Source: Achromobacter ruhlandii (lineage in GTDB: Bacteria > Pseudomonadota > Gammaproteobacteria > Burkholderiales > Burkholderiaceae_B). Taken from it: a stretch of DNA of 64,000 nt. The DNA is taken from positions 310,001 through 374,000 of the forward strand of contig NZ_CADIJL010000003.1 in assembly GCF_902859695.1 (NCBI RefSeq), read 5' to 3'. The notes under the pieces were generated by a model. That model was not told the origin of the DNA and made no database searches. It saw only the letters and a program-made list of their open reading frames with translations. Below are positions 54,871-63,798 of the stretch, in pieces (within the stretch, counting starts at the first letter, position 1; every line of letters begins with the position of its first letter). A program made the translations under genes and the position numbers.

Positions 54871-55887
54871 ATGAACATTGCAAAAGGGTTGGCAGGCGCG
54901 GCGTTGTTGTTCGCCGTGGCACAAGGGGCGCAGGCGGCCACGCTGGACGTCGTGCGCCAGCGCGGGGCGGTCGCCTGCGGCACCACCACGGGCTTCGCCG
55001 GCTTTTCCGCGCCCGACGCACAGGGCAAGTGGCAGGGCCTGGACGTGGACCTGTGCCGCGCGATCGCCGCGGCCGTGTTCGGCGATGCCAACAAGATCAA
55101 GGTGGTGCCGCTGAACTCGCAGCAGCGCTTTACCGCGCTGCAGTCCGGCGAAGTCGACGTGCTGACCCGCAATACCACCGTGACGCAGCAGCGCGATACG
55201 GCGCTGGGCATCATCCACGCCGGCATCAACTTCTACGACGGTCAGGGCTTCCTGGTGCCCAAGTCGCTTGGCGTCAAGAGCGCCAAGGAAATCAACGGCG
55301 CCACGATCTGCCTGCAGACCGGCACCTCCAACGAGAACACGCTGGCCGACTGGGCGCGCGCCAACAACGTCACCTACAAGCCGGTGGTGATCGAGACCTT
55401 CAACGAAGTGGTCAACGCCTTTGCCGCGGGCCGCTGCGACGTGTTCTCCACCGACGCCTCGGGCCTGGCCTCGATCCGCATCTCCAAGCTGCAGAACCCC
55501 GATGACTACGTGGTGCTGCCCGAGATCATCTCGAAGGAGCCGCTGGGCCCGTTCGTGCGCCAGGGCGATGATGCCTGGCTGAACATCGTGCGGTGGTCGC
55601 TGTCGGCCATGATCGAGGCCGAGGAATACGGCGTGACTTCCCAGAACGTCGACGAGCAGGTCAAGAGCAACAACCCCAACATCAAGCGCATCCTGGGCGT
55701 GACGCCCGGCGGCGGCGCCAACCTGGGGCTGGACGAGAAGTGGGCCTACAACATCGTCAAGCAGGTCGGCAACTACGGCGAGAGCTTCGAGCGCAACGTC
55801 GGCCAGGGCAGTCCGCTGAAGATCAAGCGCGGCCTGAATGCGCAATGGACGCAGGGCGGCCTGATGTACGCGCTGCCGATTCGCTGA
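54871..55887 (+). CDS. Polar amino acid ABC transporter substrate-binding protein (AapJ type)
   Basis: The 338 aa protein has a Sec signal (about 1-22, AQA|ATL) and the family 3 binding-protein fold of general L-amino acid or glutamate/aspartate ABC systems: RGAVACGTTTGFAGFSAPD, KWQGLDVDLCRAIAAAVFGD, and QTGTSNENTLADW. The AapJ-like C-terminal extension (RILGVTPGGGANLGLDEKWA) is present. The expected aapQMP membrane and ATPase genes are absent from the window; a strong terminator follows directly. RBS acagg is about 11 nt before the ATG. Confidence 0.92.
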   Translation: MNIAKGLAGAALLFAVAQGAQAATLDVVRQRGAVACGTTTGFAGFSAPDAQGKWQGLDVDLCRAIAAAVFGDANKIKVVPLNSQQRFTALQSGEVDVLTRNTTVTQQRDTALGIIHAGINFYDGQGFLVPKSLGVKSAKEINGATICLQTGTSNENTLADWARANNVTYKPVVIETFNEVVNAFAAGRCDVFSTDASGLASIRISKLQNPDDYVVLPEIISKEPLGPFVRQGDDAWLNIVRWSLSAMIEAEEYGVTSQNVDEQVKSNNPNIKRILGVTPGGGANLGLDEKWAYNIVKQVGNYGESFERNVGQGSPLKIKRGLNAQWTQGGLMYALPIR

Positions 55888-55923
55888 GCGTGGCTTGGAC
55901 CGGCCCGCGCGCCGGTTTCGGTC

Positions 55924-55959
55924 AAAGAAAAACCGATGCCGCGGCATCGGTTTTTCTTT
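55924..55959. terminator. Perfect 36 nt palindromic bidirectional terminator
   Basis: aaagaaaaaccgatgccg (55924-55941) is the exact reverse complement of 55942-55959. With A-run and T-run at the ends it should terminate transcription of the binding-protein gene and of the convergent minus-strand gene. Confidence 0.9.
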
Positions 55960-55996
55960 GAGGGGAGGTGGCGCCTGCGGCGCGTTGCGCGGCGCG

Positions 55997-56470
55997 TCAG
56001 CGGCGCCGGTACACCTGCGCGATCCGGGTGAACGCCGCGCGCAGTTCGCGCGTGCCGCCCTGGAAAATCACCGGTCGGCCGCGGTGCGTGAACACCACCA
56101 GCCGCTTGGAAAAGATCATCGGCACGAAGCGGACTTCGCGCACGTCTTCCCAGGCGACCTCGCGGCGCGCGAACCAGGTCTGGCGCAGGCCGCGTTCGTC
56201 GATGGTGGTGATGGATGTCTGCATGTGCCAGGACACGAACAGCAGGCCGATGAAGCACAGGCCCACCACGATGGCCATCATGCCGTCCAGCGCCTGTCCC
56301 GGGGCGCGGATGGCGGTGGTGACCACCTGCACGCCCAGCACGGCCAGGATGACCCAGGTGAGAATGCGCACCCAATCGGGCCAGGCCTGCCCGGACAGGG
56401 GCAGCGGGCCGATGGCGCGCAGCAGGGCGGCGTGTTCCTCGGGCGAGGGCGGCTGGGCGGGGCAAGTCAT
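55997..56470 (-). CDS. Small membrane protein with PH-like domain
   Basis: This 157 aa protein has two adjacent transmembrane helices (about 34-52, WVRILTWVILAVLGVQVV, and 63-82, GMMAIVVGLCFIGLLFVSW). A soluble region follows (about 83-157) with the TTIDERGLRQTWFARREVAWEDV pattern of bacterial PH or YdbT-like domains. The topology places the PH-like part in the cytoplasm. Function is unknown. It is convergent with the amino acid binding-protein gene and has a plausible relation to HMG-CoA lyase only by adjacency (96 nt gap). Confidence 0.75.
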   Translation of the reverse strand: MTCPAQPPSPEEHAALLRAIGPLPLSGQAWPDWVRILTWVILAVLGVQVVTTAIRAPGQALDGMMAIVVGLCFIGLLFVSWHMQTSITTIDERGLRQTWFARREVAWEDVREVRFVPMIFSKRLVVFTHRGRPVIFQGGTRELRAAFTRIAQVYRRR

Positions 56471-56566
56471 GCGGCTGCGGAATTCCGATAGCGTTGCGAG
56501 AAGACGTGCGCCGGGTGGCCCCGACGCTCACGCGAAACGCGCGCAGCCATTCTACGGGTTTTCGCT

Positions 56567-57475
56567 TCAGGCGGCCCGCTTGGCGGCAATCGCATTGCCG
56601 GCACGGCTGGAACCCTTGCGGTTCAGGTTGGCCGACATCCATTGGCCGATATCGACCACCGCGTCGAAATCCACGCCGGTATCGATGTCCAGGCCGCGCA
56701 GCATGTACAGCACGTCTTCCGTGGCGACGTTGCCGGTCGCGCCCTTGGCGTAGGGGCAGCCGCCCAGGCCGGCCACCGAGGCGTGGAAGATCGAGATGCC
56801 GGTTTCCAGCGACGCCAGGATGTTGGCCAGCGCCTGGCCGTAGGTGTCATGGAAATGGCCCGAGACGCGCGCCGGGTCCACCACGCGGGTGACCGCGGCC
56901 ATCACGTCGCGCACGCGCCGCGGCGTGCCCACGCCGATGGTGTCGGCCACGTCGATCTCGTCGACCTGCATGGCCAGATAGCGCTGGGCCACGTCCACCA
57001 CGGATTCGATCGGCACTTCGCCCTGGTAGGGACAGCCCAGCGCGCAGCTGATGCTGCCGCGCACGCGGATGCCGGCCTCGCGGGCGGCCTGCACCACGGG
57101 TTCGAAGCGCGCGATGGATTCGGCGATCGAGCAATTGATGTTTTTCTGCGAGAAGGCCTCGCTGGCCGCGCCGAAGATGACGATCTCGTCCGCGCGGGCC
57201 GCCAGCGCCCCCTCGAAGCCCTTCATGTTGGGCGTCAGCACCGAGTAGATCGTGCCCGGCCGGCGCTGGATACGCGCCATGACGTCGGCGCCATCGGCCA
57301 TCTGCGGCACCCATTTGGGCGACACGAACGAGGCCGCCTCGACGTTGGGAAAGCCGGCGGCCGCGAGGCGGTCGATCAGTTCCACCTTGATGTCGGTGGG
57401 CACGAATTCCTTTTCATTCTGCAGGCCGTCGCGGGGCGAAACCTCGACGATCTTGACGCGTGTGGGCAATGCCAT
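56567..57475 (-). CDS. Hydroxymethylglutaryl-CoA lyase
   Basis: This enzyme cleaves HMG-CoA to acetyl-CoA and acetoacetate in leucine degradation. The 302 aa protein has the DRE-TIM metallolyase fold: VEVSPRDGLQNEKEF (about 10-24, metal-binding Asp), the HFHDTYGQALANI region (His metal ligands), and the signature GLGGCPYAKGATGN with catalytic Cys. It begins MALPTRVKIVEVSPRDGLQN. The rest of the leucine catabolic genes are not in the window. Confidence 0.94.
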   Translation of the reverse strand: MALPTRVKIVEVSPRDGLQNEKEFVPTDIKVELIDRLAAAGFPNVEAASFVSPKWVPQMADGADVMARIQRRPGTIYSVLTPNMKGFEGALAARADEIVIFGAASEAFSQKNINCSIAESIARFEPVVQAAREAGIRVRGSISCALGCPYQGEVPIESVVDVAQRYLAMQVDEIDVADTIGVGTPRRVRDVMAAVTRVVDPARVSGHFHDTYGQALANILASLETGISIFHASVAGLGGCPYAKGATGNVATEDVLYMLRGLDIDTGVDFDAVVDIGQWMSANLNRKGSSRAGNAIAAKRAA

Positions 57476-57624
57476 GTCTCTTCCTGTATCGGTATCGGGG
57501 GCGGCCGCGGTGGCGGCCCGGTGCCAGGGACAATATTAGCGCCATCGCATCCGGCCCCGGGCGCGGCCCGCCTAGCGGGCGTTCGTGCGCCGGTCATGGC
57601 GCCATCTGGCCTTGGGCGGCGCCG

Positions 57625-58740
57625 TTATTTCAGGCGCTGGAAACGGCCATCGTCCAGGCGCGCGACGCGCGCGGCCAGTTCGAGTTCGAGCAATTGCGCT
57701 TGCAGCGTGGCGGTGTCCAGGCCGCAGCGCGCCTGCAGCGCGTCCAGATGCAGAGGGTCGAACCCCAGGGCTTCGAGTACCGGATGGTCCGGCGCCGCCT
57801 CTTCGGCCGGGGCGGCCGATCGACGGGTCCCCGGCTGCGGCGCGCCGCCGAGTTCGTCGGTGATGTCGGCGGCGGTTTCCACCAGCTTGGCGCCCTGGCG
57901 GATCAGCGCATGGCAGCCTCGCGACAGTGGCGAATGGATCGAGCCGGGAATGGCGAATACCTCGCGCCCGCTTTCACCGGCCAGCCGCGCGGTGATCAAC
58001 GATCCGCTCTGCCTGGCCGCCTCGACCACCAGCACGCCGCGCGCCAGCCCGGCCACGATGCGGTTGCGCTTGGGAAAGTGGTGCGGCAGGGCGCCGGTGC
58101 CCAGCGGCAGTTCCGACACCAGCGCGCCGCGCGCGGCGATGCGGTGAGCCAGGTCGCGGTGCCGGGCCGGATAGATGCGGTCGATGCCGGTGCCCATCAC
58201 GGCGACGGTGCCGGCGCCGTCGGGGCCGGCGTCCAGGGCGCCTTCGTGGGCCGCGGCGTCGATGCCCAGCGCCAGTCCGCTGACCACGCGCCAGCCGTTG
58301 GCGGCCAGGTGGCGAGCGAAGGCGCGGGCGTTTTCCTGGCCGCCGGGCGTGGCATTGCGCGCGCCCACCACCGCCAGAGCGGGGCCTTGCAGATAGGCCG
58401 GATCGCCGTTCACATAGAGCAGGATGGGCGGGTCGGCAATGGTGAGCAGGCTTTGCGGGTACTCCGGGTCGGACAGCGTCAGGATGTGGTGGCCGGGCGC
58501 CTCGACCCATTGCAGGGCGCTGTCGACCTGGGCCGCCATGTCGGCCGGCATGGGCGCGGCCAGCTGGCGTGCCAGCGGCTCCGGCAGTTGGCGCGCCAGG
58601 GCGGTGGCGCACTGGGCGTAGATCTGTTCGGGCAGCCCCAGGGCGCCCAGGAGCGTGCAGGCGGTGGCGGAACCGATGCCCGGTTCCAGGGACAGGCGCA
58701 GCCAGGCGGACAATTCAGCGGCGGTGTGGGTGAGCGGCAT
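57625..58740 (-). CDS. dprA: DNA processing protein DprA (Smf)
   Basis: DprA loads RecA onto incoming single-stranded DNA during natural transformation. The start at ATG 58740 (MPLTHTAAELSAWLRLSLEP) gives 371 aa; an in-frame ATG at 58779 adds 13 Arg/Pro-rich residues. An N-terminal SAM-like region (about 8-70) is followed by a Rossmann fold (about 115-285) with LAVVGARNATPGGQ and VVSGLALGIDAAAHEGAL. A C-terminal winged helix (about 310-371) completes it. It is divergent from def-fmt, a conserved arrangement in proteobacteria (smf/def/fmt). Confidence 0.94.
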   Translation of the reverse strand: MPLTHTAAELSAWLRLSLEPGIGSATACTLLGALGLPEQIYAQCATALARQLPEPLARQLAAPMPADMAAQVDSALQWVEAPGHHILTLSDPEYPQSLLTIADPPILLYVNGDPAYLQGPALAVVGARNATPGGQENARAFARHLAANGWRVVSGLALGIDAAAHEGALDAGPDGAGTVAVMGTGIDRIYPARHRDLAHRIAARGALVSELPLGTGALPHHFPKRNRIVAGLARGVLVVEAARQSGSLITARLAGESGREVFAIPGSIHSPLSRGCHALIRQGAKLVETAADITDELGGAPQPGTRRSAAPAEEAAPDHPVLEALGFDPLHLDALQARCGLDTATLQAQLLELELAARVARLDDGRFQRLK

Positions 58741-58930
58741 GGGCAAGGGGCGCCGGGCGGGCCGGCGCGGCAAAAGCATGGGGCGGGGCGCGCGTGGGCG
58801 TGCCGGACGTCCGAGAGTGTCGCACGGCGACCGGGCGCGGCCGCGCGGAGCGGATCGAATCGTCCCGGCCGGCAGCGGCCAAAATCGGGGCCGGGACGGC
58901 CGCCGATAATCCCTGGCTTAGCCGAAAACT

Positions 58931-58977
58931 ATTAGAAATCAAGAATCTAATGAATTAAACTGTTGGTCAGACACCAA
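58931..58977. promoter_or_regulatory. Two inverted repeats upstream of def
   Basis: attaga (58931-58936) and tctaat (58946-58951) are reverse complements nine nt apart; ttggt (58963-58967) and accaa (58973-58977) are reverse complements five nt apart. They lie in an AT-rich island 20-67 nt before the def start codon and may overlap its promoter. Confidence 0.4.
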
Positions 58978-58997
58978 TTACCGACGATCCCTTTTCA

Positions 58998-59510
58998 ATG
59001 GCTTTACTTCCTATTCTTCGCTACCCGGATCCGCGCTTGCACAAAAAGGCCAAGCCGGTCGCCGAGGTCGATGACCGCATCCGCCAACTGGTGCGCGACA
59101 TGGCCGAAACCATGTACGACGCGCCGGGCGTGGGCCTGGCCGCGACGCAGGTCGACGTGCACGAGCGCGTGGTCGTCATCGACGTGTCCGAAGAAAGCAA
59201 CCAACTGCTGGTGCTGATCAATCCCGAGATCACCTGGCGCAGCGACGATTACAAGATCTACGAGGAAGGCTGCCTGTCGGTTCCCGGCATCTACGACGAA
59301 GTCGAGCGCGCCTCGCGCATCCGCTGCAAGGCGCTGGACATCGATGGCAAGCCCTTCGAGTTCGACGCCGACGGCCTGCTGGCCGTGTGCGTGCAGCACG
59401 AGCTCGACCATCTGGAAGGCAAGGTGTTCGTCGAATACCTGTCCAACCTGAAGCAGAATCGCATCAAGACCAAGCTGAAAAAGGCCGAGCGCGAAGCGCT
59501 GCGCGCCTGA
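58998..59510 (+). CDS. def: Peptide deformylase
   Basis: Def removes the N-formyl group from nascent proteins at the ribosome. The 170 aa protein has motif 1 GVGLAATQ (44-51), motif 2 EEGCLSVPG (89-97, metal-ligand Cys92) and motif 3 QHELDH (133-138, His134 and His138 ligands, catalytic Glu135). This is a type I (iron) deformylase. It is first in the def-fmt pair, with fmt starting 29 nt later. Confidence 0.97.
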   Translation: MALLPILRYPDPRLHKKAKPVAEVDDRIRQLVRDMAETMYDAPGVGLAATQVDVHERVVVIDVSEESNQLLVLINPEITWRSDDYKIYEEGCLSVPGIYDEVERASRIRCKALDIDGKPFEFDADGLLAVCVQHELDHLEGKVFVEYLSNLKQNRIKTKLKKAEREALRA

Positions 59511-59539
59511 GCCCGTTTCCTTTCTCCCGGTCCGACCCC

Positions 59540-60481
59540 ATGCGCCTAGTCTTTGCCGGCACGCCGGAATTCGCCCGTATTGCCTTCGACGCCCTGCGGG
59601 CGGCGGGGCACGACATTCCCCTGGTCATGACCCAGCCCGACCGTCCGGCCGGACGCGGGCTCAAGTTGACGCCCAGCCCGGTCAAGCAGGCGGCGCTGGA
59701 CGCCGGTATCCAGGTGGCCCAGCCGCGCAGCCTGCGGCTGGACGGCCGGTATCCCGATGAAGCCGCCGAGGCGCGGGCCCTGCTCGAACGTGTGGCGCCC
59801 GATGTCATGGTGGTGGCCGCCTATGGCCTGATCCTGCCGCAGTGGGTGCTCGACCTGCCGCGGCTGGGTTGCCTGAACATCCATGCGAGCCTGCTGCCGC
59901 GCTGGCGCGGCGCCGCGCCGATCCAGCGCGCCATCGAGGCGGGCGATGCGCGTACCGGGGTCACCATCATGCAGATGGATGCGGGCCTGGACACCGGCGA
60001 CATGCTGCTGGAACGCATCGTGCCGATCGGCGCCGATACCAATGCCGCGCAATTGCACGATGCGCTGGCGCAGGCCGGCGGCGAGGCTATCGTGGCGGCC
60101 CTGGCCGCGTTGGCCCAGGGCGGCCTGGCGCCGACCCCCCAACCGCAGGACGGCGTGACCTACGCCGCCAAGCTGGACAAGGCCGAGGCCGCGCTCGACT
60201 GCAGCCAGCCGGCCGAACTGCTGGCGCGCCGTGTGCGCGCCTTCAATCCGGTGCCGGGCGCCAGCATCCGTCTGCCCGGGCTGGTCGATCCCGTGAAGGT
60301 GTGGCGCGCGCAGGCCTTGCCGCAGCCAGCCGCGGCGGCGCCGGGCAGCGTGCTGCGCGCGGATGCCGAAGGCATCGACATCGCTACCGGCGACGGCGCG
60401 CTGCGCTTGCTGGAGTTGCAGAAAGCTGGTGGCAAGCGCCAGCCGGTGGACGTGTTCGTGCGGGGCTGGCAGCCGGCCTGA
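59540..60481 (+). CDS. fmt: Methionyl-tRNA formyltransferase
   Basis: Fmt formylates initiator Met-tRNA using 10-formyl-THF. The 313 aa protein has an N-terminal formyltransferase domain (about 1-190) with FAGTPEFA (5-12), [20 protein letters not shown] (112-131; Asn113, His115) and catalytic Asp151 in [10 protein letters not shown]. The C-terminal OB-like domain is at about 210-310. From ATG 59540; a 51-residue in-frame extension overlapping def is rejected. It follows def on the same strand. Confidence 0.97.
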   Translation: MRLVFAGTPEFARIAFDALRAAGHDIPLVMTQPDRPAGRGLKLTPSPVKQAALDAGIQVAQPRSLRLDGRYPDEAAEARALLERVAPDVMVVAAYGLILPQWVLDLPRLGCLNIHASLLPRWRGAAPIQRAIEAGDARTGVTIMQMDAGLDTGDMLLERIVPIGADTNAAQLHDALAQAGGEAIVAALAALAQGGLAPTPQPQDGVTYAAKLDKAEAALDCSQPAELLARRVRAFNPVPGASIRLPGLVDPVKVWRAQALPQPAAAAPGSVLRADAEGIDIATGDGALRLLELQKAGGKRQPVDVFVRGWQPA

Positions 60482-60539
60482 GGTCGGCTGCCGCCGCGTC
60501 GCGGCAACGGGCCCCGCCGTGATGGCGGCCGGCCCGTTC

Positions 60540-61055
60540 TCAGGGGCGTTGGGCCAGCAGGTCCAGGTAGGCGCCCGAAAGCAGCTGATCGGGCGCGACT
60601 TGCAGGCTGGCCAGCAGTTCGTGGGCTTCGGCCATGCCGGCGTCGACGCTTTCGCCGTCGCGCAGCACCACTTCCAGTTCCAGGAATTCCCCCAGCCCCT
60701 CGACCCTGTCCAGATGGATGCGGGTGCGCCCCGCCATGAATAGCAGGCGCTGCTTGCGCACGCGGCCAATCACGCCGTGGGCCAGCGCCAGCGCTTCGCG
60801 CAAGGTGTCGGGCGATGCGGTCGGCGAGATGACGTAGAAGCTCTCCTTGGGCCCGGTAGCGTCGGCGCGGCGGTAGAAGATCAGTTCACCCGAGCCGTCG
60901 CCGAAGTCGCGCAGCTTGAGGCGGCCGCTAGCGCAGGCGAAGAAGGTGTCGTCCTGGGCGATGCTCACGGGCGCGGCGCCCGACAACGCCGCCGCCAGGG
61001 GTTCCAGGGCGGCCAGACTGGCGACGCGCGCCTTGATCTCGACATTGCGTGCCAT
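60540..61055 (-). CDS. CYTH-domain protein (class IV adenylyl cyclase-like / thiamine triphosphatase fold)
   Basis: The 171 aa protein has the triphosphate-tunnel CYTH fold: the N-terminal NVEIKAR strand, LKLRDF, GELIFYRRADATGPKESFY, and VRKQRLLFMAGRTRIHLDRV. The usual ExExK motif is altered to NxExK (Asn4, Glu6, Lys8). CYTH proteins act on triphosphorylated substrates (adenylyl cyclase, thiamine triphosphate, inorganic triphosphate); which applies cannot be told. It is first of a minus-strand pair with the HAD phosphatase, whose start lies about 650 nt away (61704). Confidence 0.82.
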   Translation of the reverse strand: MARNVEIKARVASLAALEPLAAALSGAAPVSIAQDDTFFACASGRLKLRDFGDGSGELIFYRRADATGPKESFYVISPTASPDTLREALALAHGVIGRVRKQRLLFMAGRTRIHLDRVEGLGEFLELEVVLRDGESVDAGMAEAHELLASLQVAPDQLLSGAYLDLLAQRP

Positions 61056-61077
61056 CTCGCTTCCTTGATGGGGCCGC

Positions 61078-61704
61078 TCAGGCGAGCGCGGCGGGCAGGT
61101 CGGCGACCTGCAGGATCAGTTCGTCGGGGCCGCGCTCGCGCAGCGCATCCACGTGGTTGTAGCCCCAGGCCACCGAGCTCACGCGCACGCCGGCCTTGCG
61201 GGCCGCGTCGATGTCGCGCATTTCATCGCCCACCAGCACGAAGCGCTCGGGCGGGGTGCCGTGGCGCTGCAGCAGCCGGTCGATCTTGGCGGCCTTGCCG
61301 AACAGGTCGGTGCCGCATTCGTAGTCATCGAACAGGGCCGTGGTGTCGGGCCCCAGCACGCGTTGCACGTTTTCAAGGGAGTTCGAGCTGACCACCGCCA
61401 GCCGCATGCCGGCGGCCTTCAAGCGGGCCAGCGCGTCGGGAATGCCGTCGAACAGGTGCACGCTGGGATCGATTTCCTGCATCAGCGTGCGCACGTGCGC
61501 CATGATCGCGGGCAGCTTCCACAGCGGAATGCCGAGGAATTTGAGGATCTCGCCGGCGTCGCGATGGCGCAGTTGATCGCGCTCGGCGGCATCGATCTTG
61601 CGAAAGCCGTACTTGTCGGCCACCGTGTTCAGGATGGAGTTGAACCAGGGCATGGTGTCCGCCAGGGTTCCGTCGAAGTCGAAAGCTGCTATGTCGTATT
61701 TCAA
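61078..61704 (-). CDS. HAD family hydrolase, phosphoglycolate phosphatase-like
   Basis: This 208 aa protein is a C1-capped HAD phosphatase. Motif I is AFDFDGTLADTM (nucleophile Asp9, Asp11), motif II lies in LAVVSSNSLE, motif III is the Lys in FGKAAKIDRL, and motif IV is VGDEMRDIDAARKAG. It looks like Gph or a related sugar-phosphate phosphatase, but the substrate is not determined. On the minus strand it is 22 nt upstream of the CYTH gene, so the two may be co-transcribed. Confidence 0.87.
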   Translation of the reverse strand: MKYDIAAFDFDGTLADTMPWFNSILNTVADKYGFRKIDAAERDQLRHRDAGEILKFLGIPLWKLPAIMAHVRTLMQEIDPSVHLFDGIPDALARLKAAGMRLAVVSSNSLENVQRVLGPDTTALFDDYECGTDLFGKAAKIDRLLQRHGTPPERFVLVGDEMRDIDAARKAGVRVSSVAWGYNHVDALRERGPDELILQVADLPAALA

Positions 61705-61724
61705 GTAAACAATCCGATGCCGGG

Positions 61725-62285
61725 CTACAAGGGGTGAAGCAGATACTGCACCACCGGCGCCAGGTCTTCAAGCGGCGGGGCGCCGGCGACCACGCGCCGC
61801 GCGTTGGTCCAGGGGTAATCCAGCGCCAGCAACCAGCCGAAGACGGCGTCGGCGTCCGAGGGCGGCAGCGTCACCATGGTCTCGATGGTGATGGTCAGCT
61901 GGGTGGCGCGATACGGTTCCGGCTGGAAGGTCCAAGCGTACCGGCCGCAGCCCACGCGCACGTTGCCCGTGGCCTTTTCGGTCATGCCGACGATCCAGTC
62001 ACAGGAATAATCAGACAGATGCGCATCTGCCTCGGGCCGCGCCAGGTAGAAGGTGTAGACGTTTTCGTAGGTCTGGCCGAACTTGCGCACCAGCGTGTCG
62101 GTGATCGCGGCCAGACCGTGTGACTCGGGCGGAAACGCGATGGCCTGCGTGCGCAGCGCCATCTTCAGGACGGCCTGCGGCGCGAAGGCGCGCGCCATGT
62201 AATGCGGGCGGTTTTCGTCCTTGGCGTGAAAGTAATCGCGCAATACGGACTCGGTGCTGGCGGGAAACGACGAACCGGTGGACAT
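61725..62285 (-). CDS. NTF2-like/SnoaL-type hypothetical protein
   Basis: From ATG 62285 (MSTGSSFPASTESVLRDYFH) the protein has 186 aa. The RDYFHAKDENRPHYMARAFAP start and the later SDYSCDWIVGMTEK, RVGCGRYAWTFQP pattern suggest an NTF2-like alpha+beta cone fold, as in SnoaL-type proteins. No signal peptide or membrane segment is present. I do not recognise a specific function. It lies between the HAD phosphatase (20 nt) and the LOG gene (22 nt), in one minus-strand run. Confidence 0.7.
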   Translation of the reverse strand: MSTGSSFPASTESVLRDYFHAKDENRPHYMARAFAPQAVLKMALRTQAIAFPPESHGLAAITDTLVRKFGQTYENVYTFYLARPEADAHLSDYSCDWIVGMTEKATGNVRVGCGRYAWTFQPEPYRATQLTITIETMVTLPPSDADAVFGWLLALDYPWTNARRVVAGAPPLEDLAPVVQYLLHPL

Positions 62286-62307
62286 TGCGGGCTTTCCTTG
62301 GGGGCGG

Positions 62308-62910
62308 TTAGGGGGCGCGATGCTCGGGCTTGACCGGCTCGAACCACTTGGAGACGTTGGGCGGCTCATAGATGGCGTAGCGGTCCAGCAACGTGGCGGG
62401 ATCGCTTTCCACCACCAGCATGTCGCGGTGCTGGGGGCGCATGAAGGCTTCCTCGACGGCGTGGTCGACGAACTGCATCAGCGCATCGTAGTAGCCGGCG
62501 ATATTGAGCAGGCCGCAGGGTTTGCTGTGCATGCTGAGCTGGGCCCAGGTCCAGACCTCGAAGAATTCCTCGAGGGTGCCGGCGCCGCCTGGCAGCGCGA
62601 TGAAGCCGTCGGCCTTTTCCATCATCATGGCCTTGCGCTCGTGCATGTTCTGCACCAGGTGCAGTTCGGTCAGGCCGCGATGGGCCTGTTCCTTTTTCTG
62701 CAGCAGTTCCGGGATCACGCCGATCACGCGGCCGCCGCCGGCCAGCACCTCGTTGGCGATGACGCCCATGATGCCAACGACCGAGCCGCCATAGACCAGG
62801 CCGAGGTCGCGCTTGACCAGTTCACGGGCCAGCACGCGGGCCTGTTCCAGGTATTCGGGGCGCGCGCCGGGATTGGAGCCGCAATAAACGCAGATGTTCT
62901 TCAGGGTCAT
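62308..62910 (-). CDS. LOG family Rossmann-fold protein (TIGR00730)
   Basis: This 200 aa protein belongs to the LOG (LONELY GUY) cytokinin riboside 5'-monophosphate phosphoribohydrolase family. Key motifs are VYGGSVVGIMGVIANEVLAG, the catalytic RK in MHERKAMMM (Arg92, Lys93), and PGGAGTLEE (107-115). The related bacterial PpnN nucleotidases hydrolyse nucleotide monophosphates to base and ribose phosphate, so a nucleotide recycling role is plausible. It is first of the minus-strand run and divergent from the ferritin-like gene. Confidence 0.9.
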   Translation of the reverse strand: MTLKNICVYCGSNPGARPEYLEQARVLARELVKRDLGLVYGGSVVGIMGVIANEVLAGGGRVIGVIPELLQKKEQAHRGLTELHLVQNMHERKAMMMEKADGFIALPGGAGTLEEFFEVWTWAQLSMHSKPCGLLNIAGYYDALMQFVDHAVEEAFMRPQHRDMLVVESDPATLLDRYAIYEPPNVSKWFEPVKPEHRAP

Positions 62911-63138
62911 ATGGAGCTACTTATTGTCGGGCCCGTTACAGATTGCGTCACGGGCCGTCCGGGAAGCCGATAGTTTACGAGAAGCGCCGGGCGGGTTTCT
63001 GGCGCGTCGCGGGAAGGCCAGATCCGGCGCCATGGGCAATGTTTGGACACAGCATCTTTTTGCGTGGCCGGTAGACTGGGTTGTTCGGAACGACTGGAAG
63101 TCCAGCGTCGTATTGCCAACCCAAAAGGAGCTAACGAT

Positions 63139-63699
63139 ATGGAAAACACGACCCGTAACCGCGAACAGGCAAGCCGCCCCTTCGACATGGATGTGAAGGC
63201 GATCCGCGCCAAGGCGCGCCAGGACATCGAGTCCGGCGCCGTCACCGATACTTATCGCGCCGACCGCAAGACCGTGCTCAAGCTGCTGAACGAGGCGTTG
63301 GCCACCGAGATTGTCTGTGTGCTGCGCTACAAGCGCCACTTCTTCATGGCCCGCGGCCTGAATGCCGAGCCGGTGGCCGCGGAATTCGCCGAGCACGCGG
63401 CCCAGGAGCAGGATCACGCCGACAAGCTGGCCGAACGCATCGTGCAACTGGGCGGCGAGCCGAACCTGTCGCCCAAGGGCCTGCTCGAGCGCAGCCACTC
63501 CGAGTACATCGAGGGCGCCACGCTCGAGGAGATGATCAAGGAAAACCTGATCGCCGAGCGCATCGCCATCGACAGCTACCGGCAGATGATCGAGTACATC
63601 GGCGAACAGGACTCCACCACGCGCCGCCTGCTGGAAGAGATCCTGGCGGTCGAGGAAGAGCACGCCGACGACATGTCGGATTTCCTGGCCAAGCACTGA
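63139..63699 (+). CDS. Ferritin-like (bacterioferritin/DPS-type) diiron protein
   Basis: This 186 aa protein is a four-helix-bundle ferritin-like protein. Diiron ligands fit Glu57 (LATEIVCVLRY), Glu90 and His93 (AAQEQDHADK), Glu140 (IKENLIAERIA) and Glu172-His175 (VEEEHADD). The fold resembles bacterioferritin without a clear heme ligand and also DUF-annotated Dps-like proteins. It likely stores or detoxifies iron. The start at ATG 63139 has a strong RBS AAGGAG (63125-63130); an in-frame upstream extension is rejected. Confidence 0.88.
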   Translation: MENTTRNREQASRPFDMDVKAIRAKARQDIESGAVTDTYRADRKTVLKLLNEALATEIVCVLRYKRHFFMARGLNAEPVAAEFAEHAAQEQDHADKLAERIVQLGGEPNLSPKGLLERSHSEYIEGATLEEMIKENLIAERIAIDSYRQMIEYIGEQDSTTRRLLEEILAVEEEHADDMSDFLAKH

Positions 63700-63798
63700 A
63701 GCGTTGCCGGCCCGCGCCGCCCGTTGCGGGGCACGGGCGCGGGTAGCGCCAGCCTGTCGACGCGGGCCGGCTTGCCGTGGCACGCCGGCCGGCGGCGG

